The position numbers and the translations under genes were made by a program. Of a stretch of DNA of 8,085 bases, positions 1-6,664 are shown piece after piece; within the stretch, counting starts at the first letter, position 1, and each line of letters begins with the position of its first letter. This stretch comes from Methylovirgula sp. (GTDB lineage: Bacteria; Pseudomonadota; Alphaproteobacteria; Rhizobiales; Beijerinckiaceae): assembly GCA_025356505.1 (NCBI GenBank), contig JANXSV010000243.1:1-8085 (forward strand), in the 5' to 3' direction. The notes under the pieces are model-generated. The model made no database searches. It had not been told where the DNA came from and saw only the letters and a program-made list of their open reading frames with translations.

Positions 1-1
1 C

Positions 2-847
2 ATTCGCGGCCTGCTGGGTGGGCATTGCGAGTTCGATATTCACTTTGAGCGTGCGAATTCGATTGTGCTGCTCGGCCGCCTGCTGCAGAAGGCAGCGCAG
101 GCGGGCGATGTGCGGATCGCGTCGATCTCCGGCGGAGTGCAGAATAACGTTATCCCCGCCGAAAGCCAGGCGACGCTCTGGGTGCGGCCAAGCGAAGTCG
201 ATGCCATTATTAGCGCTGTCAAGGCGCTGGCCGCCGATCTCAGCCATGAATTCCGCACCGCCGATCCGGGCCTGCGGATCAAGGCCATGCGGCTGGATAC
301 ACGCGTCGAGCGGGTGTTTTCCAAATCAGCCGCAGCCAAGCTGATGCAAATCATCGCGCTGCTGCCCAATGGCATTCAAAATCAGAACCTCGAAGTGCCC
401 GGCAATTGGGAAACCTCCAACAATATTGGTTTTATGCTCACCAGCGCTACCGGCGTTGAGATCATTTGCACAATCACCAGCGCGGTCACCTCGCGCAAGC
501 ATGCGGTGTTTCAACAGATGATATCGTTGGCCGATATGGCGGGAGAGGGCGTCAGCGCGCAACAGATCGGGCTGGATGCTCCGGAATTCCCGTGGAATCC
601 TTCTTCCTACATGCTGGACGTCGCCAAAAAGAGTTACCAGCGCGCCATGGGCAGGGCACCCGATGTTCTGGTCTCGGTATGCAGCCTGGAATTGGGCATG
701 TTTACCCAGCGCATTGCCGGATTGGACACGATTGGCATTGGCACCAACCTTTACGATCTGCATTCGCCTAAAGAGAGCATGGACCACACCTCGGCGGCCC
801 GTGTCTGGCCGGTGATCAAGGAAGTCATGCGCCAGCTGGATCACTAG
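2..847 (+). CDS. M20C family dipeptidase (PepD-like), C-terminal part, cut by the left edge
   Basis: This is the C-terminal 281 residues of a zinc-dependent aminoacyl-histidine / cytosol non-specific dipeptidase of family M20C, a cytoplasmic enzyme that hydrolyses dipeptides. The frame is open to base 2, so the start and the N-terminal zinc ligands lie outside the window. The fragment begins in the lid domain with GLLGGHCEFDIH, matching the PepD GGHSG...IH segment. It continues through NNVIPAESQA (like RNAIP), LLPNGIQ...ETSNNIG (like TPNGV...ETSLNVG), FPWNPSS and SYQRAMGRAP, and ends near IGTNLYDLHSPKE. The His of HSPKE matches the C-terminal zinc ligand of HSPDE. E. coli PepD is about 485 residues, so roughly 200 are missing. 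Two motifs diverge: GGHSG is GGHCE, and HAGLECG is VCSLELG. The substrate may therefore differ from that of classical PepD. It is followed 46 bases later by a codirectional epoxide hydrolase pseudogene. Family assignment is firm; substrate is unknown. Confidence 0.88.
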   Translation: MRGLLGGHCEFDIHFERANSIVLLGRLLQKAAQAGDVRIASISGGVQNNVIPAESQATLWVRPSEVDAIISAVKALAADLSHEFRTADPGLRIKAMRLDTRVERVFSKSAAAKLMQIIALLPNGIQNQNLEVPGNWETSNNIGFMLTSATGVEIICTITSAVTSRKHAVFQQMISLADMAGEGVSAQQIGLDAPEFPWNPSSYMLDVAKKSYQRAMGRAPDVLVSVCSLELGMFTQRIAGLDTIGIGTNLYDLHSPKESMDHTSAARVWPVIKEVMRQLDH

Positions 848-893
848 GATCGGCGCGAAAAAAGCCTGCCGCGAAAAAGAAAGGGGTTCCGCC

Positions 894-1783
894 GTGTCGT
901 CAAAATACCAAGTCAAACCATTCAAGATCGATATTTCTGCTGCCGATCTGGATGATCTGATGCTGCGTTTGAAGCGGACGCGTTTTTCGCATGATTTCGG
1001 CAATGACGACTGGCGCTATGGCTACAACACTGCCTATCATCGCGAACTAATCGAGTTTTTGATCAATAAATACGACTGGCGCGATGTCGAGCGGCGGATG
1101 AATGATCTGCCGCAGTTCAAGATCGACCTTATGGGCGTGCCGCTGACTGGCCTCTCCACGCATTTTCCGGCGCAGACGAGCCATTACCTGCCCACCCACC
1201 CCGACCAGCCCCAAGGCATTGCCAATGATCCGGCGCTGGGGCTGCCAGTCGCGAGCGAATATAGTGAGGAGGAGGCCGGATGGTTTGAGAGCGGCAAATT
1301 GTTTGTGGAACGCGAAAGCGGCTATGGCAAGATACAACTGACCAAACCGCAAACGCTAGCCGCATTGGTCACCGATTCGCCCGCTGGCCAGCTTGCTTGG
1401 GTTACCGAAAAACGCTACTTTTGGGGCTTGGCAGAGCGCGGCGTTGGTGCTGCGGCTTTCGAGCGCGTCTGGCCCAAGGAAGACCTGATCAGCACAGCGG
1501 CGGTCTATTTCCTACCGGAACGGGCGGTACGTCGTCTTGCTATAACCGGGAATGCCGGGGCAACCCGTGGTCGCCCAACCATGCCCGCTTTCTGGTGGTG
1601 GGCTTGCCCACCGCCGTGTCGATCTATCAAGGCGAGGTTTACAAGCCGCCGCTTACCTGGACCAAGAAGTACTTCAACTTGCGCCAGTATCGCGTTCACA
1701 CCGATGGCGGCCACTTCGCGCCGCTGGAAGTCCCCGAAGTCTATGTCGATGATGTGAGGGCATTTTTCCGCACGCTTCGATAG
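894..1783 (+). pseudogene. Epoxide hydrolase (EHN-domain, alpha/beta-hydrolase fold), core deleted and frameshifted
   Basis: Intact relatives are microsomal-type epoxide hydrolases of about 380-400 residues that open epoxides to diols. The N-terminus, from a GTG at 894 behind an AAAGGGG ribosome-binding site, is a typical EHN domain (residues about 5-80: VKPFKIDIS, LKRTRF, YHRELIEFLINKYDWR, LPQFKIDL). The protein then jumps directly to the late cap region (THFPAQ, GYGKIQLTKPQTLA, TDSPAGQLAWVTEK). The oxyanion-hole HGWPG segment and the GGDWG segment with the nucleophilic Asp are both absent, a loss of about 100 residues in frame near 1130-1160. A second lesion, loss of about one base at 1512-1516, moves the expected YFLTGTGGTSS into the next frame. 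That frame continues to the TAG at 1781 and carries the catalytic-His motif TDGGHFAPLEVPE. Reconstructed length is about 296 residues. Without nucleophile and oxyanion hole it cannot be an active epoxide hydrolase. The family call is firm. Confidence 0.85.
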
Positions 1784-1810
1784 TGACGTAACAAAATATC
1801 AATTCAAACT

Positions 1811-1815
1811 GGGAG
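1811..1815 (+). promoter_or_regulatory. Ribosome-binding site of the binding-protein gene
   Basis: A GGGAG stretch lies nine bases before the ATG at 1825, good Shine-Dalgarno spacing for a highly translated gene. The gap from the upstream pseudogene is only 41 bases, and I could not identify a -35/-10 pair in it. The operon promoter is probably further upstream, perhaps within or before the epoxide hydrolase remnant. Confidence 0.65.
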
Positions 1816-1824
1816 AAAAACATC

Positions 1825-2991
1825 ATGCTTAATTTGGATCAAATTGCTGGCAGTCCGGCATTGAGCGCAAACACAGCGCGCAAATGGATGGGCACAGCTG
1901 CAACGGCACTTGTCGTTTGCCTGGGTGCGCCCACCACTGCCTCAGCTCAGGCAAAAACGCCGATTGCCAAGGAAAACATGGTTTTGGTCGCCTCCGTGAT
2001 CAACACCACCAATCCCTACATGATTTCCAACATCGAAGGTGCCAAGGCGCTGTCGGCCAAGTTGGGCATTCCGCTGGAAATCGTCAATTCAAACGGTTCT
2101 TCTCAGACCGAAATCTCAAAAATCCAGGCCATTCTGGCCGGCGGCAAGACCGTCATCATGTTCGTCAATACGGTGGCAAGCTCGGACGCACCAACGATTG
2201 TCGATGCTGTCAAGCAGGCCAAGGGCTATGTCACCATCTGGTGGAACAACCCTGCCGAACACAGCCCGAAAGACGTTGGTGATAACTTCGTCGCTTACCA
2301 GAAGATTCCCGGCGTGTTGTCGGGCCGCTGCGGGGCCGACGCGATCGGCAATGCGCTTGGCGGCAAGGGTAATGTCGTGATGCTGCCGGGCGTGCAAGAC
2401 AGCACGACCAGCAAAACCCGCGTGGCTGGCTTCACCGCACAGTTGAAAGAAAAATTTCCCGACATCAAGATTCTGGAATCACGGCCATCCAACTGGGATC
2501 CCCAGCTTGGCAACCGCAACGCCAAAGACTTGATCGTTAAATACGGCGACAAGATCAACGGAGTCTGGAGCGCCGATGACGGCATGCAGATTGGCGCGAT
2601 GCAGGCATTCGAAAATGCTGGGCTGCTCAACAAGGTCAAATTCGCCTCTGACGGTCTCTACCCGGAAACGCTGGCCGACCTAAAATCCGGCAGGGGCGAC
2701 AAAGCAATTGTCGGCGAGACCTTCCATCGCGGCTATATGGCCTCGGCCGTGGGCCTCTACACCGCCTATCTCACGGCAACTGGCAAAATCACCCCGAGCG
2801 AATTGCCTAAGGAAAAGCGTGAAAGCCTGTTTGAGCTGAGCTGCGTTACTCCAGACAATTACCAGCAATATACCAAATATGATGAGCCGGACGCTGCGGC
2901 CAAATTCGTTGACGCAATGATCGAGAAAGGCCCCTGGGACACTTCGCCCATGAAGCTGATCGGCGCGGGTCCAGAAGAAATGCCCAAATAG
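1825..2991 (+). CDS. ABC importer periplasmic substrate-binding protein (ribose/CUT2 type)
   Basis: This 388-residue protein is the periplasmic receptor that captures the substrate and delivers it to the permeases encoded next door. A long signal peptide has an RK pair at 19-20, a hydrophobic stretch at about 22-38 and a likely cleavage after ASA (residue 41). The mature part is a type 1 periplasmic-binding fold of the RbsB-like group (Peripl_BP_4). Lobe 1 opens with VASVINTTNPYMISNIEGAKA (about 55-75, compare TTNNPYW...GA). The later landmarks are TEISKIQAIL, VGDNFVAYQK (151-160), NVVMLPG (183-189), VWSADDGMQIGAMQAFENAG (about 248-266) and KFASDGLYPETLADLKSG (272-289). The ATG at 1825 is preferred because it has a good ribosome-binding site and includes the basic n-region; Met22 would remove it. 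It heads a transporter operon with permease, ATPase and second permease downstream. The ligand cannot be told; Trp139-Trp140-Asn141-Asn142 lies where binding residues often occur, which is inference. Confidence 0.9.
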   Translation: MLNLDQIAGSPALSANTARKWMGTAATALVVCLGAPTTASAQAKTPIAKENMVLVASVINTTNPYMISNIEGAKALSAKLGIPLEIVNSNGSSQTEISKIQAILAGGKTVIMFVNTVASSDAPTIVDAVKQAKGYVTIWWNNPAEHSPKDVGDNFVAYQKIPGVLSGRCGADAIGNALGGKGNVVMLPGVQDSTTSKTRVAGFTAQLKEKFPDIKILESRPSNWDPQLGNRNAKDLIVKYGDKINGVWSADDGMQIGAMQAFENAGLLNKVKFASDGLYPETLADLKSGRGDKAIVGETFHRGYMASAVGLYTAYLTATGKITPSELPKEKRESLFELSCVTPDNYQQYTKYDEPDAAAKFVDAMIEKGPWDTSPMKLIGAGPEEMPK

Positions 2992-3007
2992 ACCAAGCCA
3001 ACAACGT

Positions 3008-3045
3008 AGTGTTACTCGGGGACGTTGAGGTCCCGGAGTAACACT
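3008..3045 (+). promoter_or_regulatory. Intercistronic stem-loop after the binding-protein gene
   Basis: The arms agtgttactcggggac (3008-3023) and gtcccggagtaacact (3030-3045) are complementary over 16 positions with a single G-G mismatch, around a six-base loop gttgag. The hairpin begins 16 bases after the binding-protein stop. No run of T follows it, so it does not look like a simple intrinsic terminator. In importer operons such as malEFG, structures in this position protect the upstream message from 3' exonucleases or attenuate read-through, giving excess binding protein over permease. That role is inferred here. Confidence 0.75.
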
Positions 3046-3084
3046 GACAATCCGGTACCTCCCCAAGTGAAAGTTCGTGTGACC

Positions 3085-4062
3085 ATGGACAAGCGAAAGT
3101 TATTGCACGGCGACTGGCAGGGCGCGACCAGCTGGGTTGTGATCCTGGCGCTTGTCATCATTGTTTTCTCGTTCATCAATCCTCGGTTCGCCAGCATCGA
3201 AAACCTGCGCAACGTGCTTGTGCAGGCTTCTGTGCCACTGATGCTCGTGGTGGGGGCAACTTTGGTGATCTTGATGGGATCCATTGATCTCTCGGTTCAG
3301 GGGATCATGGGGGCTGCCGGTATGGTTTGGATTTTGATGTCACCCAATGCCCGCGGTGGCATAGACTATGGTGCGTGGGCTTGGGTAGTCGCAACAGGCA
3401 TTGGCTTGATTCTGGGGTTGCTGTCTGGCGTCATTCACACCCTCTTCCGGGTCCCTTCATTTGTTGTCACCCTGGGCACGTGGAACGTTGGCGTGGGATT
3501 GGCAACCATTCTTTACGGTGACAGCCTACTGCCTAGCCTGACCAGCGAGGCATTATCGCAATGGCCGACGCGACTGACTTTGGGGCTGCCCAATTCGTTT
3601 TGGCTGGCATCAATCGTGGTGCTGGCTGGCATCCTGCTCATCGGCTTCACGCAGTTGGGACGCGGAATATTGGCGATTGGCAATAATGAGCCGCTGGCCG
3701 TCGTCAACGGCGTCCCTGTCATCCCAATCAAAATTGCAGCTTTTGGTATTGCGGGGCTGCTGAGCGGTTTCGCCGGGATTTTGGCGACGATGCAGCTTGG
3801 CTCTGGTGCGCCTGGCGTTGGCGCTGGCCAATTGTTTACAGTTATTCCTGCCGCGGTCATTGCGGGCACAGCTCTGAGTGGCGGCGAGGGCGGCATGGTA
3901 CGTTCAGCCCTTGGCGTGTTCCTACTGATCCTGCTCAACAATGGCCTCGTCCTGGCTGGCGTTGATCCCAATTACCAATCAGGTGTTTTTGGTGCGATCC
4001 TGGTCATTGCCATCGTGGCTGTCGACTGGCCACAGCGGGATCGTTTGCGGGTGGCAAAATGA
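3085..4062 (+). CDS. ABC importer permease 1 (ribose/CUT2 type, BPD_transp_2)
   Basis: This is an inner-membrane permease of the RbsC/AraH family, 325 residues from the ATG at 3085. The frame is open further back to a TTG at 3025, but that codon lies in the loop of the preceding hairpin and would add a hydrophilic 20-residue tail. GTG codons at 3067 and 3079 are other options, and no candidate has a strong ribosome-binding site. Hydrophobic segments fall at about 16-31, 49-65, 71-86, 97-120, 125-144, 172-190, 213-236, 249-292 and 300-314. Family landmarks are VILMGSIDLSVQG (61-73), FRVPSFVVTLGT (121-132), the coupling region GNNEPLAVVNGVPVIPIKI (199-217) and the late GTALSGGEGG (261-270). Its stop overlaps the ATPase start (ATGA, 4059-4062), indicating translational coupling. 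It probably pairs with the second permease as a heterodimer. Confidence 0.88.
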   Translation: MDKRKLLHGDWQGATSWVVILALVIIVFSFINPRFASIENLRNVLVQASVPLMLVVGATLVILMGSIDLSVQGIMGAAGMVWILMSPNARGGIDYGAWAWVVATGIGLILGLLSGVIHTLFRVPSFVVTLGTWNVGVGLATILYGDSLLPSLTSEALSQWPTRLTLGLPNSFWLASIVVLAGILLIGFTQLGRGILAIGNNEPLAVVNGVPVIPIKIAAFGIAGLLSGFAGILATMQLGSGAPGVGAGQLFTVIPAAVIAGTALSGGEGGMVRSALGVFLLILLNNGLVLAGVDPNYQSGVFGAILVIAIVAVDWPQRDRLRVAK

Positions 4063-5588
4063 CCATCACCATACCCCCAGTGGTGCGCCTGACCGACATT
4101 GGCTGCACCTTCGGCTCGGTCTCAGCCATTAAATCCGTTAGCCTTGAAATTCAGCGCGGAGAGGTGGTCGGGCTGGTTGGTGAAAACGGTGCTGGCAAGT
4201 CAACGATTATTAAAATCCTTGCCGGTATCATCCCGCCCAGCAAGGGCCGGATTGAAATCAACGGCATCATCTGCAGCTTCAGGGGGCCGAAGGATGCATT
4301 CAAGGCTGGCATTGGCGTGGTCCACCAAGAGCAGTCGCTGTTCACGAACCTGACGGTAGCTGAGAATATTGACCAACACCGTTCTGGTGCCGACTGGATG
4401 AGCCGGATTGGCCTTCAGCGCTGGTCGCGGGTCAACCGCGATGCGACCGCCGCTCTGCAAAAAGTCGGAGTTAAACTTGATCCTAAAACGTATGTGCGTG
4501 AACTCTCTTTCATTGATCGGCAGATGGTGGAAATTGCGCGCGCGGTCTGCATTGATCCAGCTGTAGGCGGGACACCCTTGGTAGTTCTTGACGAACCAAC
4601 GGCGATTCTGGAACCTGAGGAAACGGCTGTGCTGGAGCGCGAGATCCGCAATCTTAAGCAATTTGCCAGCGTTATCTTTATATCGCACCGGCTAGATGAA
4701 GTGTTGCGCATTTGCGACCGCGTCATAGTGATGCGCAGCGGGGAATTCATTCTCGACAAGCCTTCGAAGGATGTCACGCGCGAGGAATTGTTTTCCGCCA
4801 TGGCGGGTCGCCATTCGCAGGAATCGCAGAAAGGTCACGCCAGATCGCCAAAAGCGGATGTTGCGGCCATTGAAGTGCGGGAATTGACCCGTCGTGGCCA
4901 ATATCGTAATGTGTCATTTGCTGCTTTGCCCGGCCAAATTGTCGCGCTGGTCGGCTCAAACGGATCTGGCAGTGATTCGGTGATGCGGGCGATGTTTGGG
5001 GCCGAACCACACGACGGCGGGGAGATCAAGGTTGATGGTCGGCGCGTGGCGGGCTGGTCAATTCCGCGTGCTGTAAAGGCCGGCTTGGCCTATGTGCCCG
5101 CAGAGCGAAAGATCGAGGGTATGATCGGCGGCTTTTCGGCGGCGCATAATGTGGCAATGGTTCATCCGGGCGAGGCCGCAATTGGACCAATCCGGCTTCC
5201 GCACCTGCGTCGCAAAGTGGCGCAAAGCTGGTTCAACCGGCTTGATGTCCACCCCAATAATGTTGTCCAGCCGTTAGTCTATTTTTCTGGCGGGAACCAG
5301 CAGAAAGTTGTTTTGGCTAAGTGGCTCAATTCAAAACACATGAAAGTATTTCTTCTGGACCACCCGCTTCGCGGTCTGGATGCTGGTGCTTCCGAGACTG
5401 TTAACGCCCAGATACGGCAGGCCTGCGACTCTGGCGCGGCGGTCGTTTTGATCCCCGACACGATCGAGGAGGCCCTAGATCTGGCCGACAAAATCATCGT
5501 GCTGCGGGATGGCGAGGTTTCCGCACGCTATGACATGACTATTGACAGCAACCTGTCTGTCCAAGATGTCCTTGAGAAAATGGTATGA
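4059..5588 (+). CDS. ABC importer ATPase, two nucleotide-binding domains (RbsA-like)
   Basis: This 509-residue cytoplasmic protein fuses two ATP-binding domains, the usual RbsA/XylG/MglA architecture and length, and powers import through the two flanking permeases. Domain 1 has Walker A GENGAGKST (41-49), Q-loop VVHQEQ (88-92), a degenerate signature LSFIDRQMVEIARA (149-162), Walker B LVVLDEP (174-180) with Glu179, and H-loop His210. Domain 2 has a decayed Walker A GSNGSGSDS (299-307) with Ser where Lys is expected, a good signature FSGGNQQKVVLAKW (409-422), and Walker B FLLDHP (431-436) with His in place of the catalytic Glu. It lacks an H-loop His (VLIPDT, 463-468). In the closed dimer the intact Walker motifs of domain 1 face the intact signature of domain 2, so one ATP site is consensus and the other degenerate. 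ATGA overlaps join it to both neighbours. Confidence 0.93.
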   Translation: MTITIPPVVRLTDIGCTFGSVSAIKSVSLEIQRGEVVGLVGENGAGKSTIIKILAGIIPPSKGRIEINGIICSFRGPKDAFKAGIGVVHQEQSLFTNLTVAENIDQHRSGADWMSRIGLQRWSRVNRDATAALQKVGVKLDPKTYVRELSFIDRQMVEIARAVCIDPAVGGTPLVVLDEPTAILEPEETAVLEREIRNLKQFASVIFISHRLDEVLRICDRVIVMRSGEFILDKPSKDVTREELFSAMAGRHSQESQKGHARSPKADVAAIEVRELTRRGQYRNVSFAALPGQIVALVGSNGSGSDSVMRAMFGAEPHDGGEIKVDGRRVAGWSIPRAVKAGLAYVPAERKIEGMIGGFSAAHNVAMVHPGEAAIGPIRLPHLRRKVAQSWFNRLDVHPNNVVQPLVYFSGGNQQKVVLAKWLNSKHMKVFLLDHPLRGLDAGASETVNAQIRQACDSGAAVVLIPDTIEEALDLADKIIVLRDGEVSARYDMTIDSNLSVQDVLEKMV

Positions 5589-6607
5589 ACAATTCAGTCA
5601 AACCTGATGCAAGCGCGGCCGTCTCTCCCGGCTCCAACTCGCAAAGCCCTGTGGCTGGCCATTTCAGCCATCTCGCCTTCTGGCAAGCCATGGGGCCTTT
5701 CCTTGTGTTTGCCGCCACCGTCTTGACGGTATCGCTAGTTAATCCAGCCTTTCTGGGCGGGACGGGTATCGCGATTGTGACCGGTGCCGCAGCTTCCATT
5801 TTGCTGGTAGCCCTCGGGCAGGCGATGGTGCTGCATATCGGCTCGATTGATTTGTCGAATGCCGCTATCGCCCTCCTCGGGGCGATATTGATGGCAATGG
5901 CCCTGCCAACGTTTGGCATTGCCGGGCTTATTGCGGTTCTCGTCGCCGTCACGTTTTTCGGGGCAGTCAATGGTGCCATTGTCGCATATTGCCAGGTGCC
6001 GTCATTTGCCTTGACGCTGGGAATGTTGGGGATTTTTGAGGCAGCCGCGCTGGTGACTAGCGGTTCGGAGACCATTTATGTGACTAAGAACCGCGAACTT
6101 GTCACCGTGCTCTACCACTACCGGCTGGCGGGCGTGCCGCTGACTTTCTGGATGGGCGTGGTGGTTGCGCTTCTGTACTGGGCGTTGCTCCGCTTTACGA
6201 GTGTTGGCCAGGGCTTGACCGCCATTGGCAAGAACGAGGCGGGAGCGATTTTTGCAGCCGTCAGGACAGGCTGGTTGAAGGTGCTGGCTTTCGCTATTTC
6301 GGGCTTTACGGCTGGCTTGGCCGGGATCACCATCGTCGCCCAGGCAGGGTCGGCATCCGCCAGTGGATTAGGCAGCGACTTGCTGCTGCCTGGCATCGCA
6401 GCAGCTCTAGTTGGCGGCACAGCAATTTCTGGCGGCCTGACCAATCCTGTCAGCGTCATATTTGGTGCCTTGACTGTCGCCTTCGTCCCGATCGCAGTTC
6501 AGGCAATCGGCATCAGCGCGCAGGCTCAAAGCCTAGTTTACGGGATTTTTATCATCGTCGTCGTCGTCTTGACGACGACACGTTCGCGTGATGAAATCAT
6601 CAAGTAA
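5585..6607 (+). CDS. ABC importer permease 2 (ribose/CUT2 type, BPD_transp_2)
   Basis: This is a second, distinct inner-membrane permease of the same RbsC-like family, 340 residues. The ATG at 5585 overlaps the ATPase stop, fixing the start by coupling. A hydrophilic N-terminus of about 35 residues precedes hydrophobic segments at about 36-53, 62-85, 92-107, 111-135, 140-158, 186-203, 231-252, 266-283, 288-309 and 316-330. Landmarks shared with permease 1 are VLHIGSIDLSNA (82-93), CQVPSFALTLGM (136-147), the coupling region GKNEAGAIFAAVRTGWLKV (215-233) and GGTAISGGLTN (277-287). The two permeases are otherwise clearly different, so this is a heteromeric importer rather than a recent tandem duplication. 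The protein ends in a basic tail, TTTRSRDEIIK. It is the last gene of the operon. I see no obvious intrinsic terminator in the 57 bases between its stop and the convergent riboflavin-gene relic. Confidence 0.88.
   Translation: MNNSVKPDASAAVSPGSNSQSPVAGHFSHLAFWQAMGPFLVFAATVLTVSLVNPAFLGGTGIAIVTGAAASILLVALGQAMVLHIGSIDLSNAAIALLGAILMAMALPTFGIAGLIAVLVAVTFFGAVNGAIVAYCQVPSFALTLGMLGIFEAAALVTSGSETIYVTKNRELVTVLYHYRLAGVPLTFWMGVVVALLYWALLRFTSVGQGLTAIGKNEAGAIFAAVRTGWLKVLAFAISGFTAGLAGITIVAQAGSASASGLGSDLLLPGIAAALVGGTAISGGLTNPVSVIFGALTVAFVPIAVQAIGISAQAQSLVYGIFIIVVVVLTTTRSRDEIIK
6560..6579 (+). repeat. Short GTC/GAC inverted repeat at the 3' end of permease 2
   Basis: The sequence gtcgtcgt-CTTG-acgacgac forms a perfect 8-base-pair stem closed by a CTTG loop, a stable RNA tetraloop type. 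It encodes VVVLTTT at the end of the last membrane segment. No T run follows, so it is not a standard terminator. It may simply reflect runs of Val and Thr codons, or it may slow 3' decay of the operon message. Confidence 0.4.
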
Positions 6608-6664
6608 CGATTGCAGTATTTTAATGCCACTAAAAGGTTGAATATTATTGTACCGTCGATGCGT

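Noticed and set aside
326..1003. A 225-codon minus-strand open frame across the dipeptidase and epoxide hydrolase start
   Set aside because: It lies opposite two genes with clear family motifs, shows no recognisable domain of its own and spans their boundary, so it is a shadow frame.
3008..3045. The hairpin as an intrinsic terminator ending the binding-protein transcript
   Set aside because: No T run follows the stem and the permease gene begins at once, so full termination is unlikely; partial attenuation remains possible.
3513..3971. A 152-codon minus-strand open frame opposite permease 1
   Set aside because: Rich in Pro, Ala and Ser as expected from the complement of a membrane-protein gene; no motif and no ribosome-binding context.
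5539..6075. A 178-codon minus-strand open frame opposite permease 2
   Set aside because: It is antisense to membrane segments with family motifs and shows no domain; a shadow frame.
6551..6580. The GTC/GAC run as a CRISPR-like or tandem-repeat array
   Set aside because: Only a few trinucleotides are repeated, there are no spacers, and the run encodes a normal membrane segment and tail.
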